DNA of 64,000 nt from Desmodus rotundus (GCF_022682495.2 NC_071391.1:45165998-45229997); one strand, 5' to 3'; positions 11,482 to 23,387 are shown, numbered from the stretch's first letter. A program made the numbers and translations. The notes: generated by a model from the sequence alone, not told the origin.

Positions 11482-13604
11482 ACACCCCCAGGTGTCCTCA
11501 GTCCCAAGTGGCTCTTACACAAACAATATCAGTGCTTCTGATCTTGGCGGTGCAGATGCAGGTAGAAACCCGAAAGCAGAGTATCATGTGGGAGTTTGAG
11601 AAGTATCAGCGATTACTAAAGAAAAAGCCCCCAGGTCGGCAGCTGGACGTAGAAGCAGCCACAGCTCTAGCCAGCCTGGAGCAGGAGGAGAGGGAGACCA
11701 GACAGAAGCTGGAGTTGAATCACGACACACTCATCCAGCAGAGCCGGGTCCTGTGCAGGCTGATTGCAGAGCTGGAAGAGAGGTCTCAGAGGCCTGTCCG
11801 ATGGATGCTGCAGGTCAGTGGCTCTTAAAACCACCCCCCCCCGCATCCCCACTAATGCCTGCTCTTCTACCCTCAGTTGGTTGTCCAACCTGGCCCACTG
11901 TAGGCACGTAGGTGGGACAGCGTCCAGGCAGCTCTGGTATCATACCAGCCTTCCCCTTTAGCTAGAGAGTCGAGATGGAGCCTGGAGTCGGCCAGTCCAG
12001 CTCAGCCTGCCCTGCTCCCTTCCTATAGGATTCTACCCTCCACCTCTGCATACCTTCTCTCCCGCCTTGCTCTCTGCCTTTCGTGCCCTTAGAGAAACCC
12101 CCTCCCAGAGCTCATCGTCCCTCTGCTCCCTCCCGGGAACAGCACATACTCACATGCTTCATTTTTTTCTCCTTCCAGGGTATTCGGGAAGTCTTAAACA
12201 GGTATGTTCCCATCCTTCGAGCCCTAGGCAGACCTGGGAGGGATAGTGGGCCTGGCCAGAAGTGGAGAAGTAACAGAGACCCAGTACTGTAGAAAAGCAG
12301 GGGCTGCTCCATAATGTTCTCCCTCTTTCCTTATATTAGCCAAAGAAGCTTTGTTCATCTTTCTTTTTTCTTCTGTGTGTTTGGTAAGATTCATTTCAAA
12401 TATTACCAGTAAGAATTTCAGAAAAGTTACAAAATATGTGTTTTCCAGTAGATCTCCCAAGGAGGGAAAAACCCTGAAGATGCAACCATTAGTGTTCCAA
12501 GCTCTGAGTGTAGCGTTTCTCCACTGGCACACCTGTTCCTCTCCCCGTGTCAGGTGCACCTCTAACCCTCCTCACAGCACTGGTACGCAGATGTTCTCCC
12601 TGTGCCACAAACGGTTCATCTCAGTCGAATAAGCATCACATCTCTGCTTAGCCTGGTGATGCAGGAGAGGGGCACCTGTTCCCTGTACTAAGGGAAGGTC
12701 CATGTGGCAGAGCTAGCACTTCTTGCCCCAAGCCTTAACCCTCCTCCTCTAGGAGCAACTCTTGGAACCTGCAGCGGCCAGAACCAGTCTCCCTGGAGCT
12801 GAAAACAGTTTGCTGTGTGCCAGGCCTAAGAGAGATGCTGAAGACGTATGCAGGTAATGAATGCTGGGGGAGGCTGTGACGGGCAGTGGGAGGAACCCTT
12901 CCCAGAGAAATAAAATGGTTCAGTGCCCTCTGCCTGCCCCCAGCTAGCCCCACTCCCACCCTTCACTGAGAAGCCTGTGGCTGTGTTTACCAGGCAGGCC
13001 TCACCCGTGCCCCTCACTCTGCCAGCGTCACCAACCAGGATCTTTTTCCCCAGCTGATGTGCGCCTTGATCCAGACACTGCTTATTCGCGGCTCATCGTG
13101 TCTGAGGACAGAAAATGCGTGCGCTATGGAGACACCAAGCAGAAACTGCCCGACAATCCTGAGAGATTCTACCGCTATAATATCGTCCTGGGCAGCCAGT
13201 GCATCTCCTCAGGCCAGCACTACTGGGAGGTGGAGGTGGGAGACAGGTCTGAATGGGGCCTCGGAGTGTGTAAGGAAGATGTGGACCGGAAGGAGGTGGT
13301 CTATTTATCCCCCCACTATGGATTCTGGGTGATAAGGCTGAGGAAGGGCAGTGAGTACCGGGCAGGCACCGACGAATACCCGCTCCTGTCCCTGCCAGTC
13401 CCTCCCCGACGGGTGGGCGTCTTCCTGGATTACGAGGCCCATGATATCTCCTTCTACAACGTGACTGACAACGGCTCCCACATTTTTACTTTTCCCCACT
13501 ATCCTTTCCCTGGGCGCCTTCTGCCCTATTTCAGTCCTTGCTACAGCATTGGCGCCAACAACACCGCTCCTCTGGCCATCTGCTCCCTGGACAGGGAGGA
13601 CTGA
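8470..13604 (+). CDS. TRIM68: TRIM68, RING-type E3 ubiquitin ligase (six coding exons)
   Basis: Coding exons are 8470-8895, 10598-10693, 11556-11813, 12179-12201, 12753-12853 and 13054-13604. They total 1455 nt and 484 residues; human TRIM68 has 485 as I recall. The protein has a C3HC4 RING (Cys16, 19, 31, His33, Cys36, 39, 57, 60), a B-box2 (Cys98, His101, Cys109, Cys117, Cys120, His126, His129), a coiled coil near 140-260 and a PRY-SPRY domain from about residue 303 to the end (start DVRLDPDTAYS). The 96-nt second and 23-nt fourth coding exons are typical of TRIM genes of this class. All splice sites are GT-AG except the donor after 10693, which is GC (AAG|GCAGGT). No disabling change is seen. 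TRIM68 is known as an E3 ligase acting on the androgen-receptor coactivator complex and in interferon control. The 5' UTR exon joins at 8413. Confidence 0.95.
8896..10597 (+). other. TRIM68 intron 2, carries a MIR SINE
   Basis: Donor GTGGGA at 8896, acceptor CTCTTCCAG ending 10597. Apart from the MIR at 9830-10030, nothing is recognised in it. Confidence 0.6.
9830..10030 (+). repeat. MIR SINE
   Basis: The order 'CTAGCTGAATGACTTTGAG', 'CTCAGCCTCAGTTTTCTTA', 'ACAATGGGGATAATACCAG', 'ACACTTGGTAA' follows the MIR consensus in sense orientation. It lies in TRIM68 intron 2. Confidence 0.75.
10694..11555 (+). other. TRIM68: TRIM68 intron 3, GC-AG type with GT repeat
   Basis: The upstream exon must end at AAG (10693) to keep its family-typical 96 nt and to join phase 0 to the ATGCAGGTAGAA exon at 11556. 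The intron therefore starts GCAGGT. Using the nearby GT at 10698 would shift the frame. The acceptor (GGCGGTGCAG) has a poor pyrimidine tract. A (GT)16 run sits at 11448-11479, 76 nt upstream of the exon. Confidence 0.8.
11448..11479 (+). repeat. (GT)16 microsatellite in TRIM68 intron 3
   Basis: Uninterrupted GT dinucleotides for 32 bases on the transcribed sense strand, followed by ACACACC. In the pre-mRNA this is a GU repeat shortly before the acceptor of the third coding exon. Confidence 0.95.
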
Positions 13605-15390
13605 GAGCCACCATCCCAGCCAGAGGCTTCAGAATTTCACCTGGGCCACAGGAATCTTGGAGGGCCCTGCCCCTGCTGAGGGTCTCCTTCAATTAAGTTG
13701 AGCCTAGAATCTGGAGATTCCTCTACCTTGCCCAGGGGCCTGCTGTTCTGGGCTAGAGTCTCTCACTACACCACTCACGTGAAAGAGGTGAGGCTTAGTC
13801 AAATGAGCATTGTCCCCTGTGAGGGAAGCGAGGCAGGGCCAAGGGAGAGGATCAGAGTAGAATCAGAGTGGCTCTAACAATGATGACTTCTTTCCGTAGC
13901 TCTGGCCCCTCTCTTTCAGTCCCTGTTGTTGCCATAATTAAGTCAGTGAGGACAATGAAGTAGATCCAACCTTCTGGAAACCTGTTGGATAGGGTTTACC
14001 AACAAGCCAGAAGAATACTGCTCATATCCAGACCTGGCAGCTGTGCTAAAGCCCATCGGAGGAGACCTCACCTGAGGTTTGCTGCGAATGAGCAAGTGTT
14101 TGACCCCAGCTCTCCGACCCGTAAACCGTAGAAACGCATCACAAATGCCCAGACCGCTCCAGTGGTCGTCCCCCTCTGAGCACGAGCTGGATGTACCACT
14201 GTGTGCCAGACTGAGGAGACCTGTGTCCTGGTCCTGCCCTTCTCTCTGAGTGACAGGGTCAGAAAACCTGTGAGCCTTGTTTTAATTTTCACTTTATGGG
14301 TTAGAAAACTGAAATGGCCTTAATAGAGCAAGTTATTTCTCACAAAGCTGTTGAAAGAAGATTGTAAAGATTATAAAGTATTTCTCACATTTAAATGAAA
14401 CAAGATTGACAGACTCACTTCTCAGGTCACATGTCTGCATGTCATTCATTACATTTGGGTCTGAAACTTCCCACTCGTTTGAAAGATGTTTCGTCCTACA
14501 TGGAGAAATGAGCAGAGGGGCTGCATACTCTCCTACCTCACAGGGTTGTTGTGAGGACCTCAGATCCATCCCAAACTTGTGTTCCTTGCTCAGGGACAGA
14601 GGAAGGCACGCCGTGGATATTGCCTGTGTAGCCTTCCTATCTCTCCTCAGCCAGCATCTTACAGCAGGGCCTGTGTGTCTCAGGGCCTGTCCTGACAGTC
14701 TAGGGCCCTTTAGACAGAACATGGCCGTGCCAGGGGCATACTCTGGGTCCCAGTAATATATTGTGAATCTATTTTCTTGTATGTTTGTCTTCTTGCATTA
14801 GAGTTGGGACTGTGACTGCAGGGTAGCAGAGATAATTTTTAAAAGAAAAAAATTACCCAGGAAGGAAGGCTCACTCACCCACAAACTAGTTTGGCCAAAG
14901 TTTGGATCTTTTGGTGTCACCAAGGGAATCCACATGGTTCTGGTAACTACCTAACATTCTCCCTGCCTTTGTCTTCTCTAAAGCTATGGGGGAAGGAAGT
15001 GTGGGGAAAAGAATAGGACTGGGCACTAGAAGCCAGTGGTAGAGCCATGTAATAATGAAGGGGAAGTTAAGACCATCTCTCTGTGCTGTTGACTTAAAAG
15101 TGATATTGTGTGTGGCAAAAATAATTCACTGCAGGCCTTAAGAGTGTGATGTGGGAATACTGTCTGGAAACAAAGTGCAAGGCTTGCGTGTGAGGGTTAA
15201 TGGCTTTGCCTGTTGTGAGAGGCTCCAGTATGCACCTCACATATCGTCACAATGACTGTTTGACACGACCCCTGATGTAGTTTAGACATGAAGGTAGTGG
15301 CTGTTTGAGTAGGATTGAGCAGCAACGAAGATACTGGGTAATGTATGGACAGAAGCAAAGTAATTCCTGTAATAAATAATAGCAAAAATT
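13605..15390 (+). other. TRIM68: Probable TRIM68 3' UTR and downstream flank
   Basis: No canonical AATAAA occurs soon after the stop codon. The first one I find in this orientation is at 15371-15376, about 1.77 kb downstream and just before a VES SINE. A 3' UTR reaching there is plausible but unproven. A short MIR-like piece lies near 14525-14560. Nothing else is recognised. Confidence 0.35.
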
Positions 15391-15435
15391 GTCTTTCTAA
15401 TTTAATTGTATTGGTCATTAACATATGAAGGAGGA

Positions 15436-15640
15436 GCCCTGACTGGGTACTCGGTTGGGGTGTCCCATACACCACCAAAACATTGTGGGTTCAGTTCCCA
15501 GTTAGGGCACATACCTAGGTTTCGGGTTTGATCCCCGGTGGGGGTGCACATGGGAGGCAACCAGTCCATGTTTCTCTCTCTCTTTCCCCGCCCCCTCCCT
15601 CTCTCTAAACACGTCCTCAGGTGAGGATTAAAAAAAAAAT
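15436..15640 (+). mobile_element. VES SINE (bat tRNA-derived)
   Basis: It opens with GCCCTGACTGGGTACTCGG, has a decayed B-box-like GGGTTCAGTTCCCAGTTAGG, GGGCACATACC, GCAACCAGTCCATGTTTC, a CTCTCTCTTT tract and an A-rich tail ending near 15640. A short AAGGAGG match on both sides (15428-15434 and 15642-15648) may be the remnant duplication. This SINE family identifies the genome as a bat. Confidence 0.85.
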
Positions 15641-17504
15641 TAAGGAGGTAAAACAGGCCAAAATGGAGAAATAAACTCATTCCACCTACCCTGCTTCCAA
15701 GTTGCTTCTTAAGCATTAGCAATAGAAGGTGGATGGACTAGTAAGTCACAGGCCTGGTCTTGGCAAAGGGCTAAGCCGACCTACAATAGAAAGGTTGCCT
15801 TTGAGTGGGAGGAATACACAAAGTGGTCCAGGTGGGTAAAAGGCAGGTGGGCAAGTAGCCGTGTGAAGGGTAGAGTGCCTGGGGAATTATGTATATACTT
15901 GAGAAATAGATTCTTTAGGAAGTGCTTCCCATTATCTGTCCTTAGACAGTTGGCAAAGGGGCTTGAGACAAATCAATGTTCTTTCCTATGGTTTTCTTAG
16001 GATAATCCTTGGAAGGTTCAGAGAAAAGATAATTAGGTGATAAATTCCTTCAAACCTAGAATGAATGAAGGAGTGGAATGGCTTCATTTATAATGTACTA
16101 TTTAGGGGCTTTGGTTGTTGGGGTTTTCCCCCCCCCATTTGTATGCCGATTTGGGAACTGATTGCTTGTTAGAAGAATTACAAGGTTAAATGATGTCACA
16201 TTGTTTATTTCATACTTCTGATTTTTAAGACCAGGCAAGAAGGTCAAAGTTCTTAGGTATATTAAAACCCTCTTTAGGGTACTTATGCATACTTGTAAGA
16301 ACCCCAGGAAGACAAGACCTTATCCGTCGGCTTCCCCATTGCACCCCCAGTCTAGCACTGTGCACTTGTGTGTACACACTTTGATAAATACGTGAACGAA
16401 TTTTCAATTTTACTCCTAGAATCAAAAATAAGCTCTTCTTGCCTTAAAGGGCATGAAAGACTAGATAATAATTATAACCCTGTTCAAAAACTGATTTGAT
16501 GGACGACTGTCCGTATGGACCACTGAATGGGGAAGGGGCAGGTGGGGTGGGGGATAGGGTGCCTGCACATTTCCTGAAATGACCACCAGGGCACCTCCAA
16601 CTTGATGTGATTATTTACTACAAGGTAGGAGTCAGGAACAAGCTTTGCATATTTCTGTTTCACTAGCAGAGAAACCAAGGGGAGCAGTGCCTGAGCCTTG
16701 AGGGGATAGGTTCCTAAAAGGGTGAAATGCTTGAGTCCTGCAAAAGGAAGACACAGAAGGCAGTCCTTGGCTTCACCCACAGGAAATTTCATCTGCCTTT
16801 GTTTCAAGCAGAATTGACTCCAATGTCTTAAAAGCAAACACTGAGTGCCTACAGTGGACCACAGGCTCTGGTTGAATGGTCACACATTGCTTCATGTGAT
16901 GGGGCAGGGGTTGTATCTGAATGTATTAGAAAAAGAACAGGATTTTCTGTTTGAGGTTGGCCATCGAAGGGAACCAGCCCACTAAATACTTGAGTACCCA
17001 CAGTGGGTCCCAGCGAGTTTCAGGGAATACTGACATGAATTAAACAAAGCTGGCAGGGTGGGCTTCTAATGAAAATGCTGTGAAGGAATATCTGGTTTGG
17101 ATGCAAGCTGGACTACGTCTTTGTTGCTTTCCATCAAATATAGTCAGTCCTTAGGTTTGCTTATTAAGAAAGAATAGTGTGACTTTTCAAAATAGAAATT
17201 CTATCAAATATGCGTAACCACCTCATCTTGATTTGGTTTTGTGTTATGGGGTTGCAAGAGGAGAATTTCTTTTTACTACTCTGGACGCTCAGTGCATTAT
17301 CAGATTTTTAGAGGCTGACTTCTGCCCCACGAGTATTCAGAAACAGAATATGTTCTAGTACGTGAACAAGTCCAGTGTTAGCAAAAGCTATGGATGCAGC
17401 AGATCTGTTTGGAAGAATTATCCCATGAATGATAATTACAGGACTGTATTCTAATAGTGCCTAAAATTACCTCCTAAATTATAGAATTAGAAATCAATTG
17501 TGTA
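15641..17504. other. Intergenic DNA between two VES SINEs
   Basis: Unique sequence without a recognised gene or well-preserved repeat. It has a C-run near 16130. Confidence 0.4.
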
Positions 17505-17745
17505 GCCCTGGCCAGCTAGCTTTCTTGGTTAGAGCATTATCCCGATATGCCAAGATTGTGGATTCAATCCCTGGTCAGGGCACATACAAAATTACAAGAA
17601 ACAACCAATGAATGCATAAATAAGTGGAACAACAAAATGATATTCTCTCTCTCCCTCTCTCCCTCTCCCTCTTTCTCCCTCTCTCCCCCTCTTCCTCCTT
17701 CCCTGCTCTCTCTAAAATCAATAAATAAAAATTGTTTTAAAGAGA
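17505..17745 (+). mobile_element. VES SINE with expanded CT tract
   Basis: It starts GCCCTGGCCAGCTAGC, carries GATTCAATCCCTGGTCAGGG and GGGCACATAC, then a CT-rich tract of about 75 nt (17641-17715), ending CTCTCTAAAATCAATAAATA. It is a plus-orientation VES. The internal part between the box B remnant and the CT tract is diverged. Confidence 0.82.
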
Positions 17746-18972
17746 AATCTATCAAGTTTGTTCTTTAAGTATGTACATCATGTTGATCTTACATTATGTG
17801 CTTTCCTTATTTGATTTTCCATACCCTCTATAAATTATCATTGTTCTATCGGTAGAAAGGAGATATTAACACTCAGATACAATAACTTGTTATCAATACT
17901 ATTAGGAAATTACTGTTTATTAAGATTTTTCAAATGTACCAGCATCAAATATATGTATCTCTTACATGTGAAATCTTTTTACTTTAGTGCATACTGATCA
18001 TTCACTTAAGACTTTCTGAAAGGAGGGAAAATAAGAAAAACAAGAATCTGGTGACATTTCAGCTTCATTAACGATATTGTTCTCTATTAGCCTTTTCATC
18101 CCAGCACACACCCTCTTAGAGGTGTTCAGAGGAAGACATATCCATGTCATATTTGATTCCTCTCCTTCATGTCTTACAGTTAAGTAAAAGGACTGGGAAG
18201 AAAAGCGAAAGGTATCCAAAACAGAACTCACAATGCCACGGCCTCTGTTGCTTAAAAACAAAAAGCTGGTGATTAGTACACTTATTCCAACTAGCCGAAC
18301 AGTGGGGGACATAGTAAAAGGCTATAGAGGTAGCTTACCGAACTTAATAATAAGGGTGTATCAATGTACCCAAAATGAATTGGAAACAGAGAACCAGAGA
18401 CTCGGTTCCTTCATCCCATTTTACTAATCTGTTTCTCTTACTATGGAATAGATTTCTCTTTCCAAGTTCATGTGTTACAAAGTGGCCACCATCAGTGATC
18501 CAAAATTTACATCGCAGATAAACGAATCCATTTGACTGGAGAAGGACTCTGGTTCAGGTGTGAGCACGTGACCCGAGGTGAATAGAGTCATCAGTGGGCC
18601 AGAAGGTAGTCATATATTAATAGCTGCTTCCATATAATCACATGAGGAAATGAACAACTCTCATAAAATCAGCCAGGTGTGAGGAGGCCAAACATTTGGT
18701 TTCTTTGGCAGAGGGACTGGGGTGATACAAAGTTGGAAATACGGGTCAGACGCTACGGAAAGAAAAGCCCCAAATCTATATTCTCTGCTCAAACTTATCT
18801 CTAATTCAGATTCCAGTTCATTGAAATCATTTCAAAAATACCAGAAAATTAACCATTGTTACTCACATTCTTGCTAGAAATTGAAGTTATACGAAGATAT
18901 TCTTTGCAGCTTCATCTTAGAACTCCTAGGGCACCAGGTGAACCAAACCAGCTCCACAGATCTAAGACATAT
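17746..18972. other. Downstream flank of OR52I, nothing recognised
   Basis: Unique AT-rich DNA. No repeat or coding signal was recognised. It lies 3' of the OR52I gene, whose transcript would enter it. Confidence 0.4.
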
Positions 18973-19935
18973 TTAAAGTAGGCTGGTCAGAGAGTGCTTC
19001 AGCAAGCTCCATATTCGTTCCCGTATCTGTTTGGTCCTCAGACCGTAGATAATGGGGTTTAAAGCAGGTGGGATGAGCAGGTATAAGTCAGCTAGCAGCA
19101 CTTGGGTGTGCAAAGGCACTACGTGCTGCCCTAGCCAGGCCACGTAGATGGATGCCATCCCAGGCAGGTAGTAGAGAGCCATAACCCCCACATGGGAGCA
19201 ACATGTGCTTAATGCTTTTAACTGAGCATTCTTTGAGGAGAGACCAAAGACTGCCCGGAGAATCAGGTAATAAGAAGCAGCAATGAAGGCCACATCAGAG
19301 CCCACAATGATGGAAGAACCAATCAAACTGTAGAGACTACTGGGCATGGGGTCTGCGCATGCCAGCTTGGCCACAGCTATGTGCTCACAGTAGGAATGGA
19401 GAACTACGTTGGAGCCACAGAAAGGTAGATGACTCACCATCCAACTTAATGGAGTCATGAATATGATAGCTCTGATCATGACGGTCACACTCATTCCCAG
19501 CATCACTTGAGGTGTGAGAATCCTCTTGTAGTGTAGGGGCTTACAAATGGCCACATAGCGATCAAAAGCCATGACCAGCAGGAGCCCTGTCTCCATAGCT
19601 GTGGCTATGTGGACAAAATACATCTGTGTGAAACAAGCATTAAAGCTGATGGAGCTGCCTCCTGAGGAGAAGATGCTCACCATCTTGGGCACTACAGAGG
19701 ACGCCATGACAATGTCCATGGCAGCCAGAACACACAGGAAGCAGTACATGGGCTCTTGTAGAGTGGAATCCATCCAGATTACAGTCACTATGAGGATGTT
19801 TCCTAACAGGGCTACGGTATACATGGCACTCAATGAGATAGCCAGCCAAAGATGTGGAGACTGCAAACCTGGGATACCCACAAGGAAGAAGGTGGCAGGG
19901 GTTTCCACTGTGTGGTTGTGGGGTAGCCTCAGCAT
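18973..19935 (-). CDS. OR52I: Olfactory receptor family 52 subfamily I (OR52I1/OR52I2-like)
   Basis: An intact single-exon frame of 320 residues. The codon before the ATG at 19935 is GTG, so translation starts at 19935 (MLRLPHNHT), not three bases earlier. It has class I odorant-receptor features: N-glycosylation site NHT at residues 7-9, the OR52-type FFLVGIPGLQSPHLWLAI before TM1, [10 protein letters not shown] at about 122-131, SYCEH in loop 2, KALSTCCSHV before TM6 and [15 protein letters not shown] after TM7. It couples odorant binding to the olfactory G protein in the sensory-neuron membrane. The text matches OR52I closely. Humans have two I-type genes as I recall, and only one is seen here, so I1 versus I2 cannot be assigned. 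A splice acceptor (CCTTAACAG) lies just upstream of the ATG. Confidence 0.93.
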   Translation of the reverse strand: MLRLPHNHTVETPATFFLVGIPGLQSPHLWLAISLSAMYTVALLGNILIVTVIWMDSTLQEPMYCFLCVLAAMDIVMASSVVPKMVSIFSSGGSSISFNACFTQMYFVHIATAMETGLLLVMAFDRYVAICKPLHYKRILTPQVMLGMSVTVMIRAIIFMTPLSWMVSHLPFCGSNVVLHSYCEHIAVAKLACADPMPSSLYSLIGSSIIVGSDVAFIAASYYLILRAVFGLSSKNAQLKALSTCCSHVGVMALYYLPGMASIYVAWLGQHVVPLHTQVLLADLYLLIPPALNPIIYGLRTKQIRERIWSLLKHSLTSLL

Positions 19936-19938
19936 CAC

Positions 19939-20752
19939 AGATGAGATTGCTTTCCTGTTAAGGCATAAAATGATGTAAGAAAAGGATATAATCCTGTGAG
20001 ACTAATTCCCAGCTATGGTGTTAGGAGAGCCTGGTGATATTTTCAGCTCAGGACCAAAAACCTGACATTTGACAGTTATCCTTCTCCGTCTTCCATCCTC
20101 CTCATTATTCATTGTTCAAAGACCAGCTTATGAGAACACCTCCTTTGGAAGTGTCCTCAGCTCTACCTCCTCCCCCGCCCCTTATCAAAGCTAAACTAGG
20201 TACTTTCTGAGCTTTCATGGAATCTCTCGTGCTGACCTCTGAGGGACCTAAATGAACAATTCCAATATTCTACCTATGACTTTATTGTATTCAGTCATGT
20301 GTGTCTTGGTCATGGTTTACACCTTTTACCAAATCTGTGACACACGGCTGTGGTGCACAAGTCCATTAAAAGAAGATGTGTGTGCTCATTATAGCAAACA
20401 GTTGAATGAATGAATGAGAAATCAGAGGAAAGAGGTTTTTTTTTCTTTGTATGTTCAGATCCTAATATTTAATATTTGTTAGTGACACAATGAACTTCCT
20501 GACATTAAACATTTCATATTTTGTATCCCCAGGGTAGGGCTAGACAAAAGATGAATAAAGCACCCTTCTGGTTGAAGAGAGGGATTAGTAGATTTACAAA
20601 AATAAGGTCATTAGAGAACATTATAATTTTTCATAGTAAACTATCTGGAAGTATTTATAATGCCTACCTTTTCTTTATTTCAGCCTGGATTGCCTGGTGA
20701 ACTAGTTTCAATTAATAGATTAAATAGCTGCAAGCAAAATTGTAGTGCTCTT
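19939..20752. other. Upstream flank of OR52I
   Basis: This would hold the OR52I promoter and any 5' exon, but neither can be pinpointed. 20090-20230 has a decayed L2-like look. Nothing else is recognised. Confidence 0.35.
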
Positions 20753-21319
20753 TACACAAGGAGAGACCAAAAAAAAAACCCAAAAAAACAGACTTATCTT
20801 CTGGAGGGTGGGCCCCTTGTCATACAGGCTAATCCCACTATGTGAGTATCCTAGGAATGCATCTGTATCAATATACCACCTGGTGGTGTTTTAAGAGGAT
20901 GTATTCAGCTTCAGTGAATCTTTTTTTGAAGACTCTTTCAGTGAACACTTTGCCCATTTCACAATGGCTAATTTATGAGCACACCTGCCTGAACCACACT
21001 GTGTTCAGCAGTTTTTGACCAAAAATGGCATGACCTCCGTGCCCCACCCTCCCTATTCACCTAATCTCGCCCCCAGCTACTTTTTTTGTTTGTTTCCCAG
21101 GATGAAAAAAATCCCCAAAGGGAAAGAAACATTTGCCAAATTGGAAGTGGTGAAACAAAAACAACAGAAGCACTAAAAGGCATCAAAACCATTTTGAGCA
21201 GTGGAAAAAAATGTCAATAGATGCTTCAAAGGGAGAGTACTTTGAAGGTGACTGAAGTTTAAACATACAAGAATACACAATTTTTTATAAAAAATTCCTT
21301 TTGGGGGTACCCTCTCATA
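20753..21319 (+). mobile_element. Mariner-type DNA transposon, internally deleted (copy 1)
   Basis: The element lies between TA dinucleotides at 20753-20754 and 21318-21319. Its right end GGGGGTACCCTCTCA and left end GGAGAGACCAAAAAAA resemble inverted-repeat ends. It shares a collinear order with the opposite-strand copy at 37033-37614. The inside retains the decayed 3' part of a mariner transposase frame (a stretch equivalent to ...QKWHDL..., a D-x-x-P-like block near 21050 and KALKG-like DNA near 21175), with several stops. It is only about 560 bp and non-autonomous. Confidence 0.75.
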
Positions 21320-23385
21320 GATGAACCCCCCAATATGTTTTTATGATTCTTCAATATAGGTAACTGTCTCTTCATGATAAGCTACCATGGCATTCCAAAC
21401 AACAATGAAGCTTTATCTTTAAAATTTTGGAGACACGATTGCAAGCTGTGGTCTTTATTGAACCAGGCAAACCACCACCAACAACAACAAACCCTAAATG
21501 TAAGAAATGCCTTATAATGCAACGGACTGAATAAAATAATAAGCTCTGCTTCAGGTCAGATTAAAAGAACTTTTCTGTGTATGGTCACTGGGTGAGACAA
21601 CTTCACTGACAGACCATGAGAAGACAAGCTTTCTGATAGAGAACAGAAGTGAAGAGCTACCAGGTTATCAGAAATAAGATTTCTGTGTACTCTCCGGATG
21701 CCACAAACTCAGTATTGAGCATCACTACTTAAGGAGCTGAAGAAGAGCCTGAGGAACCAGAATATCTGCTCCGCCAAATTGCCTCTGATCCAAGATCTCT
21801 TTCTCCTGGCTGGCTGCCCCGTATAATCTCCCTTTCTTCTGAGGGTCCCAGTTGTGCACTGCATATCCCTCCGCTCTCCACCCTGGCAATATCTAGCTGG
21901 TAAGATTTTTCATTCTCTTGATGGTTTTATTTTCCTCATTTCCCTTTCTTCTTAATTAGTTCTGCTAGCGGTTTATATATTTTATTAGTCTTTTTAAATG
22001 ATGGGACATTTGGCTTGGTTGGTCTTTTTTTTTTTTTAATTTCACTTTTCAATCTATTGCTACTGAAAGTTTTCTTGCTAAGATCAACAATGATCTCCAT
22101 CAATGACCTGTTGCCAATCCAGTGATTTCTTTTCATTTTTTATTTTACCTGACCTACCCAAAACATTTACTATTACTGCCTACTCCTTAATTTTCTGGCT
22201 TTTTGATTGAACTATAACATCCATACTGTAAAATGCACAAATCTTGGGCATTCAGCTTGATAATGTTTTTATAAAGTGAACACGTGAACACACTCACGTG
22301 GCCACTATGCAGATCAAGATACAGACACAGTTGCTTCCTGGTCGTTAAGGTTGTCTTCAGAAAGCTCTGGTCAAGAACTCTCTTAAGACATTTCCAGCCC
22401 AGCATCTGCCTCCACCTTCAGCCCTGCGGTGACATTCACATAAAGACCTGGAGGGCCAATCACTAAAGAAAAGTTTAGAAAAGTCACTTAACTCCAAGAA
22501 ATAAAGTCAGGATGTTAGCATTTTTCATTCCTATTAAGAGGATGGGAAATGCACAATCCAAATTTTAAAAATTTTAAGGTAAAGGCAGCCATGCTTAACT
22601 CATTTGATGTAGCCTTTGTGTATGATAACCTTATGCCTCCCCTCTACGACCAAATAAAGGCGCACCCGATAAGCCCTTCTGCTCTGTTTCTTCTGTCTCT
22701 CCATCACACTGTGGTTGAACTTACCCCTTTCTCCCAGCTTTGAACCAAAGTAGTCATGTGTTCCCTGCTTTCTCCCTTTCCCCCATCCTCTCATCGTTTC
22801 CAGAAGTTGATCTTGGCATCCAAAGTACCCACCAGACCTGGCCAGACCTTTATAGTGGAGTGGAGAGCTTATATCCTTCTTTCTAGGGTGGCCCTGGCTT
22901 TCAGACTCCATCTGCCCAACCCCCAATCCCCAGGTCAGTTACCCACATCCCTGGAGTTTTCTCTGTTGGATTTCTTCTGATATGTCCACATTTCTTTCAC
23001 TCAAAAGATTGGAGATTTACAGGACCCTTCAGGAGGAGCTGAAAGAGCAGCATAAGATCAAAGATGAACAGCACAGAGTCACGGTAAGTATTGTCACTTT
23101 CAAAGACCTCCCACTGGGAGCTGCCCCTTTAGATTCTCTATCATCCTGCTTTTTCCTTGGACACCCCAGCTGTCCTTGGCCTCTGTCCAACAGCCAAACA
23201 CTGTAACACCTCCAGAGACTGGCTTTTCTCTGTGCTCTGACCCCTGGGGTTTTCCAGATAGCAGGAGGGGGCAGATGCTTAGTAGATAAACTCTTTGTTT
23301 CTTAAAATCCTCAGAGGATACCTAAGAGTGAGAAGAATATTCTGCATCCTGAAGAGAAAACAATAGGCCCAAGATTAGGTAGATT
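21320..23385. other. Intergenic DNA with an exon-like segment
   Basis: Mostly unique. 22215-22400 weakly resembles an antisense old L1 3' end ('GTGAACACGTGAACACACTC', 'CAGATCAAGATACAGACA'). 22982-23083 looks like a coding exon with a perfect GTAAGT donor (see findings). No complete gene is recognised. Confidence 0.35.
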
Positions 23386-23387
23386 TG

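Noticed and set aside
17641..17715. Independent CT microsatellite
   Set aside because: It lies in the expected position of the VES CT tract, so it is part of the SINE.
15436..17745. tRNA genes suggested by box A/B-like motifs
   Set aside because: The motifs belong to tRNA-derived VES SINEs with CT tracts and A-tails; no cloverleaf with an anticodon stem can be formed.
19936..19938. Start of OR52I at 19938
   Set aside because: That codon is GTG; the ATG at 19935 gives the family-typical N-terminus.
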